A stretch of 22,500 nucleotides of DNA from Takakia lepidozioides (lineage: Eukaryota > Streptophyta > Takakiopsida > Takakiales > Takakiaceae), in assembly GCA_030704615.1 (NCBI GenBank), contig CM060736.1, positions 35,001 to 57,500 on the forward strand, in the 5' to 3' direction. This document shows, in pieces, positions 1 to 8,448 of the stretch (positions are counted from its first letter, which is position 1; each line of letters opens with the position of its first letter). A program made the translations under genes and the position numbers. The notes under the pieces are model-generated. The model saw nothing but the letters and a program-made list of their open reading frames with translations. It was not told the DNA's origin and made no database searches.

Positions 1-1677
1 TCCTATAAATCCAATGAATGAAGTAGGTAGTGTTAGTATAAGTAGAGGAAATAACATCGTATTATCTGATTCTTTAGGATACATTTTTTTTTTTTCTCGA
101 GGAGAGAAAGATAGAACAGGATTTTTTTTTTCACTAAATTTTTGAATCATTTCTAAAGACTTAGAGGATTCTTTTGAAGCAACTTCGTTCTCTACAAGTT
201 GCGAAACAGACTCTATTTTTCCTTTATCTGACTCTTCAGATGCAACTTTTCCCCACGTGGAAGCGGAAGAAACAGAGACGGAATCTCTAGATAAGTTGGC
301 TCGGAAATCACCTTCAAAAGTGAGGAAATAGATACGAAACATATGAAATGCAGTTGGTCCTGCCGTAACCCAGGCTATCCATCCGAGAGTTGGGAGATAC
401 AACCAGCTATCTGCAGGGATTTCATCTTTGGACCAGAAACAGGCAAGGGGTGGAATACCGCAAAGAGAAAGTGTGCCTGGAAGAAGAGTTGTCCCTGTAA
501 TTGGCATGTATTTTCTCAAACCACCCATAAAAGCCATGTTTTGACTCTTGTCGGGGCAATATCCAACAATGGGTTCCATAGAATGAATAACTGATCCAGA
601 CCCGAGAGATGATGAAGCTTTGGAATGAGCATGTGTAATTGGATGAAATGAACCGGCTCGATAAGAACCTATACCTGGGGCTAACATCATATAACCCGAT
701 TGAGACGTAGTAGGATAGGCTAAGCCTTTTTTGAGATCCTTTTGAGCAAGAGCTATAGTAGCTCCCAATAAAGCCGTTATTGCACCTATCCAAGAAATTA
801 CGCCCATTACGGAGGGTGAGACTTGGAAAAGAGGAAACGGTCGAGCTACAAGAAAAATTCCTGCTGCTACCGTAGTGGCGGCGTGGATAGGGGCGGAAAT
901 AGGAGTGGGTCCCTCCGTAGCGTCAGGTAGCCATACGTGAAGCGGGAATTGCGCGGATTTAGCTACTGGACCTAGAAATAGGGAAAGGGCACACGGGGTA
1001 GCAAACCATGAAGTAACTTCATTATTAGCAAGCAACTCATTGAATCGTTTAAACGATGCTTCAGATTCAGAACTACCAGTTATCCGATAAAAACCTGAGA
1101 TACCTAATAATAATCCGAAATCTCCTACACGATTAGTTATGGAAGCTTTTTGACGAGCATTAGCTGCACTAGGTCGAGTGAACCGAAAACCTATTAATGG
1201 ATGAGAACACATTCCTACTAATTCCCAAAAAATGTAGATTTGTATTGAATTAGGACTAGGCACCGAACCTGGCATGGAAGCAGTGGGAAGACTTAAATAA
1301 GCAAAAAATCTAACGTATCCTTGGTCATGAGACATGTAACTATCACTATGAATCATAACGAGAACTCCTACAGTAGTAATTGATACTAACATAATAGAAG
1401 TGAGTGGATCAATCAAAAAACCTACTTCAAAAGTGATATTTTTGTTGAAGATCCAGGACCATAAACACCGATAAATTGAATTACCAGTGATTTGTTGCCA
1501 AAAAATATTGAGAGAAATCAACATCGCTATGCCTAGCGATGAGATACTAGTAGTGGCCCATATACGGCGAAGACTTCTAGTCGATTTTGGAAGAATAAAC
1601 AGACCTAATCCTATTGGAATAGAAGCTAGAAATGGAAGAGAAGGCACAATCCGAACAAATTGATATATAAGTTCCAT
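1..1677 (-). CDS. ndhF: NdhF, NDH complex subunit 5 (partial, 3' end outside window)
   Basis: NdhF is a large antiporter-like membrane subunit of the chloroplast NDH complex, which moves electrons from ferredoxin to plastoquinone and pumps protons. The frame begins at ATG 1677 ([19 protein letters not shown]) and I read it codon by codon to base 1 with no stop. That gives 559 residues of a family usually near 690-750, so only the 3' part is missing and it is cut by the window, not broken. Recognisable parts are [30 protein letters not shown] and [15 protein letters not shown]. Many positions differ from the family by C for T: His for Tyr, Pro or Ser for Leu, Arg for Trp. These look like C-to-U editing sites. 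It is transcribed away from rpl21. Confidence 0.97.
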   Translation of the reverse strand, partial: MELIYQFVRIVPSLPFLASIPIGLGLFILPKSTRSLRRIWATTSISSLGIAMLISLNIFWQQITGNSIYRCLWSWIFNKNITFEVGFLIDPLTSIMLVSITTVGVLVMIHSDSYMSHDQGYVRFFAYLSLPTASMPGSVPSPNSIQIYIFWELVGMCSHPLIGFRFTRPSAANARQKASITNRVGDFGLLLGISGFYRITGSSESEASFKRFNELLANNEVTSWFATPCALSLFLGPVAKSAQFPLHVWLPDATEGPTPISAPIHAATTVAAGIFLVARPFPLFQVSPSVMGVISWIGAITALLGATIALAQKDLKKGLAYPTTSQSGYMMLAPGIGSYRAGSFHPITHAHSKASSSLGSGSVIHSMEPIVGYCPDKSQNMAFMGGLRKYMPITGTTLLPGTLSLCGIPPLACFWSKDEIPADSWLYLPTLGWIAWVTAGPTAFHMFRIYFLTFEGDFRANLSRDSVSVSSASTWGKVASEESDKGKIESVSQLVENEVASKESSKSLEMIQKFSEKKNPVLSFSPREKKKMYPKESDNTMLFPLLILTLPTSFIGFIG

Positions 1678-2131
1678 AAATACATTTTTATTATAGAAAA
1701 GAATCTTATTTTTTTTTCATTTCTAGTTTATAATTGACTAAATTATGGAAGAAAGATAAACTTGAAGACGAAAAGAGGTATAAGATTTATATCCTATGTA
1801 TCAGAAATTTTTATCAATCTTTATTTCTTATCCTACCACCGAATCGAATTCTACTTATTATTTGGATTTGGGGAAATGGGAAGAAAAATTATTAAACAAG
1901 TTTCTTGATCTTATACACTAATAAGATATTATATATAGTTTCTGAACTAAGAGATATATATATCTTTTCAACACTATTGCGGAATTGTTTTGGGGGGGGG
2001 GGGGGGGAAATAAACACATGAAGACTTTACGAGAATTCAAACAATTGAAGATACTTGTTCCATTCTAGTTATTTAAGTTCAATTAAAATTTTTAAATTTA
2101 TATTAATTTTTCATTTATAATAAATTCCATA
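1678..2131. other. ndhF-rpl21 divergent spacer
   Basis: This is about 450 bases between the ndhF start and the rpl21 start on opposite strands. It is very AT-rich apart from one long G run. No tRNA fold or plausible coding frame is visible, and I found no convincing -35/-10 pair, although both flanking transcripts probably start here. Confidence 0.7.
1992..2007 (+). repeat. Homopolymer of 16 G
   Basis: Sixteen consecutive G residues lie in an otherwise AT-rich spacer. Plastid homopolymers are normally A/T, so this one is unusual. Its exact length is prone to slippage in vivo and to sequencing error. Confidence 0.9.
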
Positions 2132-2488
2132 ATGAGTACATACGCTATAATTGAAACCGGGGGTGAACAACTCCGAGTGGAACCAGGAAGATTTTATGAT
2201 GTGCGTCATTTCGCTTCGTTGAAACCCAATTTTTTGGGTCCCAATACCAAAATTTCAATCTATCGAGTATTAATGATTCGTCATGAATCTATTACCAATA
2301 TTGGACATCCCTGGTTGGTAAATGCAATGGTAAAAGGGAGAATCTTACATTATCGTCTCGAAAATAAAATTACTATTTATAAAATGCGTTCTAAGAAGAA
2401 AACACGACGTAAATTGGGACATCGACAAAATTCGGCTCGATTTGTAGTAGATTCCATTTGTCTAGACGGAGAAGAATTCTATGAATAA
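2132..2488 (+). CDS. rpl21: Ribosomal protein L21, chloroplast
   Basis: L21 is a large-subunit protein that binds 23S rRNA. The 118-residue product starts at ATG 2132 ([19 protein letters not shown]) and shows the family blocks [41 protein letters not shown] and a C-terminal ARFVVDSI. Length matches the bryophyte plastid gene (about 116-120). [11 protein letters not shown], where relatives have KKKMRRKLGYR, suggests ACG-to-AUG and CAY-to-UAY editing. It is followed 106 bases later by rpl32 on the same strand, presumably co-transcribed. In most flowering plants rpl21 has left the plastid, so its presence points to an early-diverging land plant. Confidence 0.97.
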   Translation: MSTYAIIETGGEQLRVEPGRFYDVRHFASLKPNFLGPNTKISIYRVLMIRHESITNIGHPWLVNAMVKGRILHYRLENKITIYKMRSKKKTRRKLGHRQNSARFVVDSICLDGEEFYE

Positions 2489-2594
2489 AATTTTCGAAAT
2501 GTAGATATATAAAGAACTTTTAAAATGACTGAAAACGAAAAACCATAAATATTTGCTTTTGTGGAAAATATATAAATAGAAGGAATTTTTACTT

Positions 2595-2807
2595 ATGGCA
2601 GTTCCGAAGAAACGTACTTCTAAATCGAAAAAGAAAATTCGTAAAACTGTATGGAGGGAAAAAGCTAATCAAGCTAGGATAAAAGCTTTTTCTTTGGCTC
2701 AATCTATTCCAACTGGTCGTTCAAAGAGTTTTTATTACGCAACAGACGAGAAGGCTTCTGAATCACCTAAATCATCTACATCCATTAATGAATCGGACAA
2801 ATTATAA
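2595..2807 (+). CDS. rpl32: Ribosomal protein L32, chloroplast
   Basis: L32 is a small basic protein of the 50S subunit. The 70-residue frame from ATG 2595 opens with the diagnostic [20 protein letters not shown], then [26 protein letters not shown], and ends in a poorly conserved Ser-rich tail, as in other bryophyte plastids. No strong Shine-Dalgarno is obvious; GAAGGAA sits about 10 bases upstream. It lies between rpl21 and cysT on the same strand. SIPTGR, where relatives have a Leu-rich LLLTGR-like stretch, is a likely edited patch. Confidence 0.97.
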   Translation: MAVPKKRTSKSKKKIRKTVWREKANQARIKAFSLAQSIPTGRSKSFYYATDEKASESPKSSTSINESDKL

Positions 2808-2898
2808 CATGGACAAGGTACCTATTATCCCCTCCGAGGCTTAGACAGAAAAAAAAATATATATATATATTCTTTTAATCGTGAGGAGAAGGAAACTT

Positions 2899-2910
2899 AG
2901 GAGGGTGATC
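2899..2910 (+). promoter_or_regulatory. Extended Shine-Dalgarno-like sequence upstream of cysT
   Basis: AGGAGGGTGATC resembles the full complement of the 16S rRNA 3' end (AAGGAGGTGATC), with one extra G. It lies 8 bases before an ATG at 2919 that is in frame with cysT. The core GGAGG is 14 bases from that ATG, longer than ideal, so its role is unproven. Confidence 0.4.
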
Positions 2911-2990
2911 GGCCGGAGATGGGACAATCAGAATGTGTTTTTCAACTATTTTTTTTTTTGCCAAATCGGAAATTTAAGAAAAAAAGTAAA

Positions 2991-3857
2991 ATGATCCAAC
3001 TTCTCCTTATTCCCCCCCTAATATTGTTTTCGATAACTAAAGGAGAAATACGATTTATAAATAAATTCGAATTAACTTTAGCTTTAGCATTGCATTATGG
3101 TATTTACGTACTAGCTTTACCTATCTCTCTTTTGTTATATAGAACAAAGGAACAATCTTGGAATATATTATGGCGAGTAGCCACAGAACCTGTAGTACTA
3201 TCAGCTTATAGTATTACATTTTCAACTGCTTTTCTGGCAGCTATTGCAAACGCCTCTTTTGGTTCAATTCTCGCCTGGATTTTAGTGAAATATGAATTTC
3301 CTGGGAAAAAAGCTTTAGACGCTGCAGTGGATCTTCCTTTCGCCCTTCCCACTTCAGTGGGAGGACTTACTTTAATGACTGTATATAGCGATAGAGGTTG
3401 GATGGGTCCCATCTGCTCTTGGTTAGGCATAAGAATCGTTTTTAGTCGTTTAGGAGTCTCTATGGCTATGATTTTTGTATCTCTACCCTTTGTAGTACGT
3501 ACTATACAACCGGTTTCGCAAAACACGGAGGAAGAGCTGGAAGAAGCTGCTTGGTGTGTAGGTGCGTCACCTTGGACCACTTTTCGGCACATTTTGTTCC
3601 CACCACTAACTCCTTCGTTACTAACAGGAACAGCTTTGGGTTTTTCGAGAGCTATAGGGGAATATGGTTCAATAGTCTTAATAGCATCTAATATTCCAAT
3701 GAAAGATTTAGTTATTTCTGTACTTATTTTTCAGAGACTCGAACAATATGATTATCCAGGTGCTACTGTTGTAGCAACCCTAGTCTTAATAGCTTCTTTC
3801 GGTGTCCTACTTACGATTAATCAGATTCAAATATGGAGGCAAACCTTGAACGGATAA
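2991..3857 (+). CDS. cysT: CysT, sulfate ABC transporter permease
   Basis: CysT is a membrane permease of a bacterial-type sulfate importer, placed in the chloroplast envelope in liverworts, hornworts and green algae. The best start is ATG 2991 (MIQLLLIPPLILF), giving 288 residues, the length I recall for the Marchantia gene. An in-frame ATG at 2919 would add 24 residues (MGQSECVFQLFFFLPNRKFK...) and has an SD-like element. The product is strongly hydrophobic, with the binding-protein-dependent permease signature: DLPFALPTSVGGLTL near residue 115, and the EAA loop EEAAWCVGASPWTTF with its conserved Gly near residues 184-200. TTFRHILFP suggests a CGG-to-UGG edit at Arg199. The partner ATPase gene (cysA) is not in this window. 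Confidence 0.92.
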   Translation: MIQLLLIPPLILFSITKGEIRFINKFELTLALALHYGIYVLALPISLLLYRTKEQSWNILWRVATEPVVLSAYSITFSTAFLAAIANASFGSILAWILVKYEFPGKKALDAAVDLPFALPTSVGGLTLMTVYSDRGWMGPICSWLGIRIVFSRLGVSMAMIFVSLPFVVRTIQPVSQNTEEELEEAAWCVGASPWTTFRHILFPPLTPSLLTGTALGFSRAIGEYGSIVLIASNIPMKDLVISVLIFQRLEQYDYPGATVVATLVLIASFGVLLTINQIQIWRQTLNG

Positions 3858-3907
3858 TAGAGAAATGTATTCCAAATGAGAGGGAGAAAGATTTGGTAAA
3901 AAGAATA

Positions 3908-3943
3908 GATAGTTTCAATTTAATTTGATTAAATGAAACTATC
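3908..3943 (+). terminator. Stem-loop downstream of cysT
   Basis: A 16-bp stem (3908-3917 with 3934-3943, then 3919-3924 with 3928-3933) has one bulged A at 3918 and a 3-base loop. It lies 51 bases after the cysT stop. In plastids such 3' inverted repeats mostly set transcript ends and stability; the role here is inferred. Confidence 0.65.
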
Positions 3944-4126
3944 TTGAATATCAAGATATAAAAAAAAAAAAAAAATTTTTGATTTAGAATGAATTAATCA
4001 AAATCTTTGCAATTTATTTTTGTTTCGAATTATCTTTAAAAGAAATAGACGAAATTCTATATATTTTTTTCTTTCCCCCACGGAACGGAACAATATAACA
4101 TAGGTATTTGAAACGTTTTTTTTTCT

Positions 4127-4200
4127 TCGGAGCAGAGGGATTCGAACCCACGACCTCCATCACCCCAAGATGGCACGCTACCAAACTACGCTATGCTCCG
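4127..4200 (-). tRNA. trnP-GGG: tRNA-Pro (GGG)
   Basis: A 74-base cloverleaf reads on the minus strand. The acceptor stem is CGGAGCA/TGCTCCG with discriminator A. The anticodon arm is CCATC-TTGGGGT-GATGG with GGG at positions 34-36, and the T arm carries GGTTCGAATCC as GGGTTCGAATCCC. trnP-GGG is a relic in plastids, kept in liverworts, some other early land plants and some gymnosperms, and sits next to trnL-UAG in the liverwort SSC. Confidence 0.96.
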
Positions 4201-4218
4201 TTGTATCAGAATCAATTT

Positions 4219-4247
4219 ATTGTATTTCCGTAATTAAGTTTTGTCGA
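4219..4247 (-). promoter_or_regulatory. Candidate sigma70-type promoter for trnP
   Basis: On the minus strand TCGACA (4247-4242) and TACAAT (4224-4219) are separated by exactly 17 bases. Each has one mismatch to the -35 TTGACA and -10 TATAAT consensus, and the -10 lies 18 bases before the tRNA. This fits the plastid-encoded polymerase but is a prediction. Confidence 0.5.
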
Positions 4248-4303
4248 TCCTTAAGAAAAAAAAGTCTCATTTATTTTATTTGCCATATTCATATCACAAA
4301 ATA

Positions 4304-4333
4304 TTGACCTTTTGATATAGAATATGCTATTAT
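4304..4333 (+). promoter_or_regulatory. Candidate sigma70-type promoter for trnL
   Basis: TTGACC (4304-4309) and TATTAT (4328-4333) are 18 bases apart, with the -10 ending 12 bases before trnL-UAG. The good match and spacing suggest a promoter for the plastid-encoded polymerase. Confidence 0.55.
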
Positions 4334-4345
4334 TGCTTTTGGTAA

Positions 4346-4425
4346 GCCGCCATGGTGAAATTGGTAGACACGCTGCTCTTAGGAAGCAGTGCTAGCGCAT
4401 CTCGGTTCGAATCCGAGTGGCGGCA
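4346..4425 (+). tRNA. trnL-UAG: tRNA-Leu (UAG)
   Basis: An 80-base class II tRNA has acceptor GCCGCCA/TGGCGGC and discriminator A. The anticodon arm is CTGCT-CTTAGGA-AGCAG, with TAG at 34-36. A long variable arm and the GGTTCGAATCC T loop are present. Its position before ccsA is conserved in land-plant plastids. Confidence 0.97.
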
Positions 4426-4595
4426 CTTCTGAAGAATTTTGCACTAAACAAAATTATTTCAAATTTACTATTTTACTACATTCATACTTATTTTTAATAA
4501 AATAAATACTTATTTATAATGAAATAGATAGAACTTTTTTTTATTGATCGACTCTCTTTTGGTACGGTACAGAAAAAAGAAAAAAATAATTCATT

Positions 4596-5558
4596 ACGAT
4601 ATTTATAACTTCGGAACGTATATTAGCTCACACATCTTCTCCTCCTCCTCCTTTCGCTACTCTTACCCATCGGGGAAAAACAATCTATATCAGAAATGGG
4701 AAACTCGGTGATTTAGGCAAAAGAAGTATGATAATTGCTTATATCCGTATAACAGGATTCTCACCTAATCGCTGGCTTTATCCCGGACACTCACCGTTAA
4801 GCAATCCATATGAATCATCTATGTTTCTCTCACGGAGTTTATCTCTAATCCATACAATTTTGGAGGTTCAAAATAAAAGTGATTGGTTAGGTATAATTAC
4901 TGCACCAAGTGCTACGTTAACTCATGCTTCTGCTACTCCAGGTATCCCTAAAGAGATGCAGCAATCTACGGTTTTAGTACCTGCTTTACAATCTCATCGG
5001 TTAATGATGCATGTAAGTATGATGATGCTTAGCCATGCAACTCTTCCACGTGGATCTCCATCAGCAATAGCTTTCTCATGTATGACTTCTAAACAAAAAA
5101 GTATTTTTCCGTTATTTCATTGTAATACGGACTCCTCTATTCGGTCTTTCTTTTCAAAGAGAAATCTATATTTGAATGAAGAGAAAGGGAATAATCTACA
5201 AAAAAGTTTTTCTCTATTATCCATAGATTCTCGTAAATGGAAATTTACTCAACAATTAGATCATTGGAGTTATCGAATTATTAGTTTAGGATCTCCTCTC
5301 TTAACTATAGGTATTCCTTCCGGAGCGGTATGGGCTAATGAAGCATGGGGTTCTCATTGGAGCCGGGACCCTAAAGAAACTCGGGCACCAATTACTTGGC
5401 TTATTTCTGCAATTCATTTACATACTAGAACGAATAAAGGTTGGCAAGGTAAAGAACCAGCAATTGTAGCTCCTTCGGGATTTTTTATAGTTCGGATTCG
5501 TTATTCAGGAGTCAATCTGTCGGGAAAGGGTCTGCATAGCTATGGATGGTTAATATAG
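4596..5558 (+). CDS. ccsA: CcsA, c-type cytochrome biogenesis protein (ACG start)
   Basis: CcsA is a thylakoid haem-handling membrane protein that, with Ccs1, attaches haem to cytochromes f and c6. Reading back from ATG 4728 the frame stays open to ACG 4596 (then ATA TTT ATA ACT TCG GAA), which aligns with the family start MIFI.LE. This gives 320 residues, the length of the Marchantia gene. If ACG is edited to AUG the start is normal; the first genomic ATG (4728) would drop 44 residues. The haem-binding WWD motif near residues 251-265 is encoded as WGSHWSRDPKETRAP, with CGG at 5364 and 5382 where Trp is invariant and CAT at 5355 for Tyr. Pro, Ser and His replace Leu, Phe and Tyr throughout, making this the most divergent-looking gene here. 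Confidence 0.93.
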   Translation, partial: TIFITSERILAHTSSPPPPFATLTHRGKTIYIRNGKLGDLGKRSMIIAYIRITGFSPNRWLYPGHSPLSNPYESSMFLSRSLSLIHTILEVQNKSDWLGIITAPSATLTHASATPGIPKEMQQSTVLVPALQSHRLMMHVSMMMLSHATLPRGSPSAIAFSCMTSKQKSIFPLFHCNTDSSIRSFFSKRNLYLNEEKGNNLQKSFSLLSIDSRKWKFTQQLDHWSYRIISLGSPLLTIGIPSGAVWANEAWGSHWSRDPKETRAPITWLISAIHLHTRTNKGWQGKEPAIVAPSGFFIVRIRYSGVNLSGKGLHSYGWLI

Positions 5559-5673
5559 CATGTAATTCAAAGTACTTCAATTTTTTGATCAAAAATGAAA
5601 TATGGAGAAATGAAGAAAAAAATATGTGATTCTATTAAATGAAAATAAAGCATTTGAAATAAAAATTGAATTC

Positions 5674-5731
5674 TTTATTTCAAATAGTGAAATGATAAAT
5701 ATTTCTATATCATTTCACTATTTGAAATAAA
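5674..5731. terminator. Perfect 24-bp inverted repeat between convergent ccsA and ndhD
   Basis: Arms 5674-5697 and 5708-5731 are perfectly complementary around a 10-base loop. They lie between the ends of ccsA (plus) and ndhD (minus), so the fold can serve as a 3' processing or stability element for both. The 12-base sequence at 5652-5663 is also complementary to the start of the left arm, allowing an alternative pairing. Confidence 0.75.
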
Positions 5732-5821
5732 TTTTACCATTAAGTAGTAGTGGGAAAAACTATTGTGAGAAATATCAGCTGGATTATACTTATACCGAAT
5801 GGAATAGAATTTTTCTACGAC

Positions 5822-7321
5822 TCAAGAAACAATTTGAGATAAAATGGAATCTATTTTACTATTCCATGGGGATAAAACCGAATTGGGATAAATACCAATA
5901 CCTATAGTAGGAAGAAATGAACAAATTAGAATAAGAATCTCTCGTGGTCCTGCATCCGTATTGGAAGAAGTTCTAAAATTGGAAAATTTATATCCGTGAA
6001 ACATTTGCCGTAACATGGATAATAAGTAAATGGGAGTTAATATTATTCCAATTGCTTCTACTACGGTAATAATTACTTTAAAAGTAAAAGAATATTTTTG
6101 ACTAAGAACTATTCCCGAAAAAACCGACGATTCTGCTACAAAACCACTCATACCTGGTAATGCTAGTGAAGCCATTGAAAAACTACTAAACATTGTAAAT
6201 ATTTTTGGCGTGGAAATAGCTATTCCCCCCATTTGATCGAGAAAGAGGGTACGCGTTCTATCGTAACTCGTTCCTGCCGAGAAAGAGGGTGCAGCACCAA
6301 TTAGTCCATGAGAAATCATTTGTGAGATAGCTCCATTAGGACCTATATCTGTTGTAGGACCAATTCCGATAAGTACAAAACCCATATGAGATACCGATGA
6401 ATAAGCAATTCTTCTCTCCTTATTACGTTGACTGAAAGAAGTAAGAGCTGCATAAACAATTTGAATTGCTCCTACTATTACTAGCCATGGAGCAAAGATA
6501 GAGTGAGCATGAGGTAATAATTCCATATTAATCCGAATTATTCCATATCCCCCCATTTTCAGAAGTATTCCAGCTAGAAGCATACATGTACTATAATGTG
6601 CTTCTCCATGAGTATCGGGTAGCCAAGTATGTAGAGGAAAAATTGGTAATTTTATAGCATAAGCTATGAAGAAGCCTAAATATAATACTATTTCTAATCC
6701 TATAGGGTAAGATTTATTAGCTAAACTTTGTAAATCTAAAGCTGGTCCATTAGATCCATAAAGTCCCATAGTTGAGGCTCCCACTGAAATAGAGACAGAA
6801 CCACCGGCAGTGTACGAAATGAACTTTGTAGCGGCATATAAACGTCTTTTTCCTCCCCACATAGATAGGAGTAAATAAACTGGAATCAATTCCAGTTCCC
6901 GCGTGGGAAAAGAAAGTAGAATATCTTGGGAAGCGAATAAACCTATTTGACCACTGTACATTGCTAACATCAAAAAATGGAATAATCGTGGATTTCGGGT
7001 GACTGGCCAAGCCGCCGAAGTAGCTGGAGTAGTAATAAAACCTGTCAGTGAAATAAGCCCGATGGAGAGTCCATCAATCCCTAATCTCCAATGGAAATCA
7101 AAAAAATTAATCCAATTATAGTCTTCCTTTAATTGAATGAATTGATTATTGAAATCGAAATGATAACAAAATGTATATGTTATTAGAAGAAACTCTAACG
7201 AGCAAATACCCGAAGTGTACCACCGAATAATCCTATTTCCCCTACCGGGAAATAATGGGATTAAAAAGCCTGCAGATATAGGTAAAAGAACAATTATCGT
7301 TAACCGAGGGAAGTTGCTCGT
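5822..7321 (-). CDS. ndhD: NdhD, NDH complex subunit 4 (ACG start)
   Basis: NdhD is one of the antiporter-like proton-pumping membrane subunits of the chloroplast NDH complex. The full frame runs from ACG 7321 (encoded [18 protein letters not shown], against family MSNFPWLTII) to a stop at 5822: 499 residues, the usual length. ACG-to-AUG editing of ndhD is well known in land plants. The first in-frame ATGs (near 6979) would remove about 114 conserved residues. Family blocks include [64 protein letters not shown] and [27 protein letters not shown], where relatives have [11 protein letters not shown], implies adjacent ACG-to-AUG and CGG-to-UGG edits. Confidence 0.96.
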   Translation of the reverse strand, partial: TSNFPRLTIIVLLPISAGFLIPLFPGRGNRIIRWYTSGICSLEFLLITYTFCYHFDFNNQFIQLKEDYNWINFFDFHWRLGIDGLSIGLISLTGFITTPATSAAWPVTRNPRLFHFLMLAMYSGQIGLFASQDILLSFPTRELELIPVYLLLSMWGGKRRLYAATKFISYTAGGSVSISVGASTMGLYGSNGPALDLQSLANKSYPIGLEIVLYLGFFIAYAIKLPIFPLHTWLPDTHGEAHYSTCMLLAGILLKMGGYGIIRINMELLPHAHSIFAPWLVIVGAIQIVYAALTSFSQRNKERRIAYSSVSHMGFVLIGIGPTTDIGPNGAISQMISHGLIGAAPSFSAGTSYDRTRTLFLDQMGGIAISTPKIFTMFSSFSMASLALPGMSGFVAESSVFSGIVLSQKYSFTFKVIITVVEAIGIILTPIYLLSMLRQMFHGYKFSNFRTSSNTDAGPREILILICSFLPTIGIGIYPNSVLSPWNSKIDSILSQIVS

Positions 7322-7349
7322 GATAGAGATAAAAGAAATTTTAGATAGG

Positions 7350-7383
7350 AAAACCCATACTCGAAGAATCGGGTATGGGTTTT
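7350..7383 (-). promoter_or_regulatory. Stem-loop in psaC-ndhD intercistronic region
   Basis: Arms 7350-7360 and 7373-7383 form an 11-bp perfect stem with a 12-base loop, between the psaC stop and the ndhD ACG start. In several plants the psaC-ndhD spacer is processed, and this hairpin is a plausible landmark for that. Confidence 0.5.
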
Positions 7384-7423
7384 TTGGGAGGAAAAGAAGG
7401 AAAGAAAGATAAAACTCCTAAAA

Positions 7424-7446
7424 GAAAAATGAAAAATTCATTTTTC
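7424..7446 (-). terminator. Stem-loop just after psaC
   Basis: A perfect 10-bp inverted repeat (7424-7433 with 7437-7446) has a 3-base loop and lies 16 bases beyond the psaC stop in the direction of transcription. It is AT-rich and therefore modestly stable; a role in RNA 3' protection is inferred. Confidence 0.45.
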
Positions 7447-7462
7447 GTTGAATATCTACTGG

Positions 7463-7708
7463 TTAGTAAGCTAGACCCATACTGCGAGTAGTTTCAGGTC
7501 CCGAATAAACACGTACACTCGAAAAATCCGTTGGACAAGCAGATTCACGTCTTTTACAACCTACACGGTCTTCTGTTCTGGGAGCAGGAGCAATTTGATT
7601 AGCCTTACATCCATCCCAAGGTATCGTTTCTGATGCATCTGTGGGACAAGCTCTTACACATTGGGTACGACCAATACATGTATGATAAATTTTTACTGAA
7701 TGTGCCAT
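7463..7708 (-). CDS. psaC: PsaC, photosystem I iron-sulfur subunit
   Basis: PsaC holds clusters FA and FB on the stromal face of photosystem I and passes electrons to ferredoxin. The start is ATG 7708 ([11 protein letters not shown]), giving 81 residues, the invariant length, with GGAG upstream. Two CxxCxxCxxxCP motifs are expected. The DNA encodes C11, R14, C17, C21 and R48, C51, R54, C58. R14, R48 and R54 are all CGT, one C-to-U change from TGT Cys (edited bases at 7669, 7567 and 7549). Other likely edits: A25 to V, S26 to L, T28 to M, S63 to L, S69 to L. Without editing neither cluster could assemble. It lies between ndhE and ndhD as in other land plants. Confidence 0.98.
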   Translation of the reverse strand: MAHSVKIYHTCIGRTQCVRACPTDASETIPWDGCKANQIAPAPRTEDRVGCKRRESACPTDFSSVRVYSGPETTRSMGLAY

Positions 7709-8075
7709 TGGTTCTTTCAACTCCAATTAGAATATCAAAAGCCTTAAATTCAATAAGATTCTAATATATATTACTATATGGTAATTCATATTAATAAAGA
7801 AATTTTTATTACTTTCAATATTAATTAATAATTAAATAAATAACATTTTTTTCTTCTCTTCCTTTAACACTGAGACGGAAAAATAGGTCTAGCCTCCAAA
7901 AAAACCCTCAAGTTCATTGAATATAACTTAATAATTATAGTTACTAGCAAAGAGTTTTTTGCCGTTTCATCAGATATAAAACAAATATATTTCTTATATC
8001 GGTGAAAAGAGAAAAAAAGGGAAAAAAAGATATATATAATGAATTTGTTTAATTATTCTAATTATAATGAATCGA
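7709..8075. other. psaC-ndhE spacer
   Basis: This is 367 bases of mostly A/T runs. I see no coding frame, tRNA fold or strong inverted repeat. Confidence 0.7.
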
Positions 8076-8378
8076 TTACCATTTTAACAAATTAAATTGA
8101 TCGATACGGGTTGATTTTCTATTACGATAAATAGCTGAAACAATAGCTAATCCAATAGCTGCTTCAGCTGCTGCAATAGCTATAATAGAAATAGAAAAAA
8201 TTTCTCCTTTTAGTTGTTGAGTATCAAAATAATTGGAAAAAGTTACAAGATTTACATTAACTGCATTAAAAATTGATTCAAGACACATAGGTGCTCTAAC
8301 CATGTTTCGACTCGTAATTAATCCGAAGATACCGATACGGAATAAATAGGCACCTAAATTAAGTGCATGTTCAAGCAT
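8076..8378 (-). CDS. ndhE: NdhE, NDH complex subunit 4L
   Basis: NdhE is a small membrane subunit (NuoK type) of the chloroplast NDH complex. ATG 8378 follows GAGGAG at about 10 bases, and the 100-residue product has the family's usual length. Blocks seen are [21 protein letters not shown] and [28 protein letters not shown], with three hydrophobic segments and the conserved membrane Glu in AAAEAA. P31 and S35 replace conserved Leu residues and are candidate C-to-U sites. Few changes are needed compared with ccsA or ndhI. Confidence 0.97.
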   Translation of the reverse strand: MLEHALNLGAYLFRIGIFGLITSRNMVRAPMCLESIFNAVNVNLVTFSNYFDTQQLKGEIFSISIIAIAAAEAAIGLAIVSAIYRNRKSTRIDQFNLLKW

Positions 8379-8448
8379 AATGGATTAACTCCTCGTGGAC
8401 CTTATTTTTTTTTTTCTTAGTATAAATAAGAGCAAAGTTGTATAGTAC

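Noticed and set aside
422-793. Minus-strand frame of 123 codons inside ndhF
   Set aside because: It is in a different frame from the continuous ndhF reading from 1677 to 1, which I followed codon by codon.
7215-7412. Plus-strand 65-codon frame near the ndhD start
   Set aside because: It lies antisense to the conserved ndhD N terminus and has no family resemblance.
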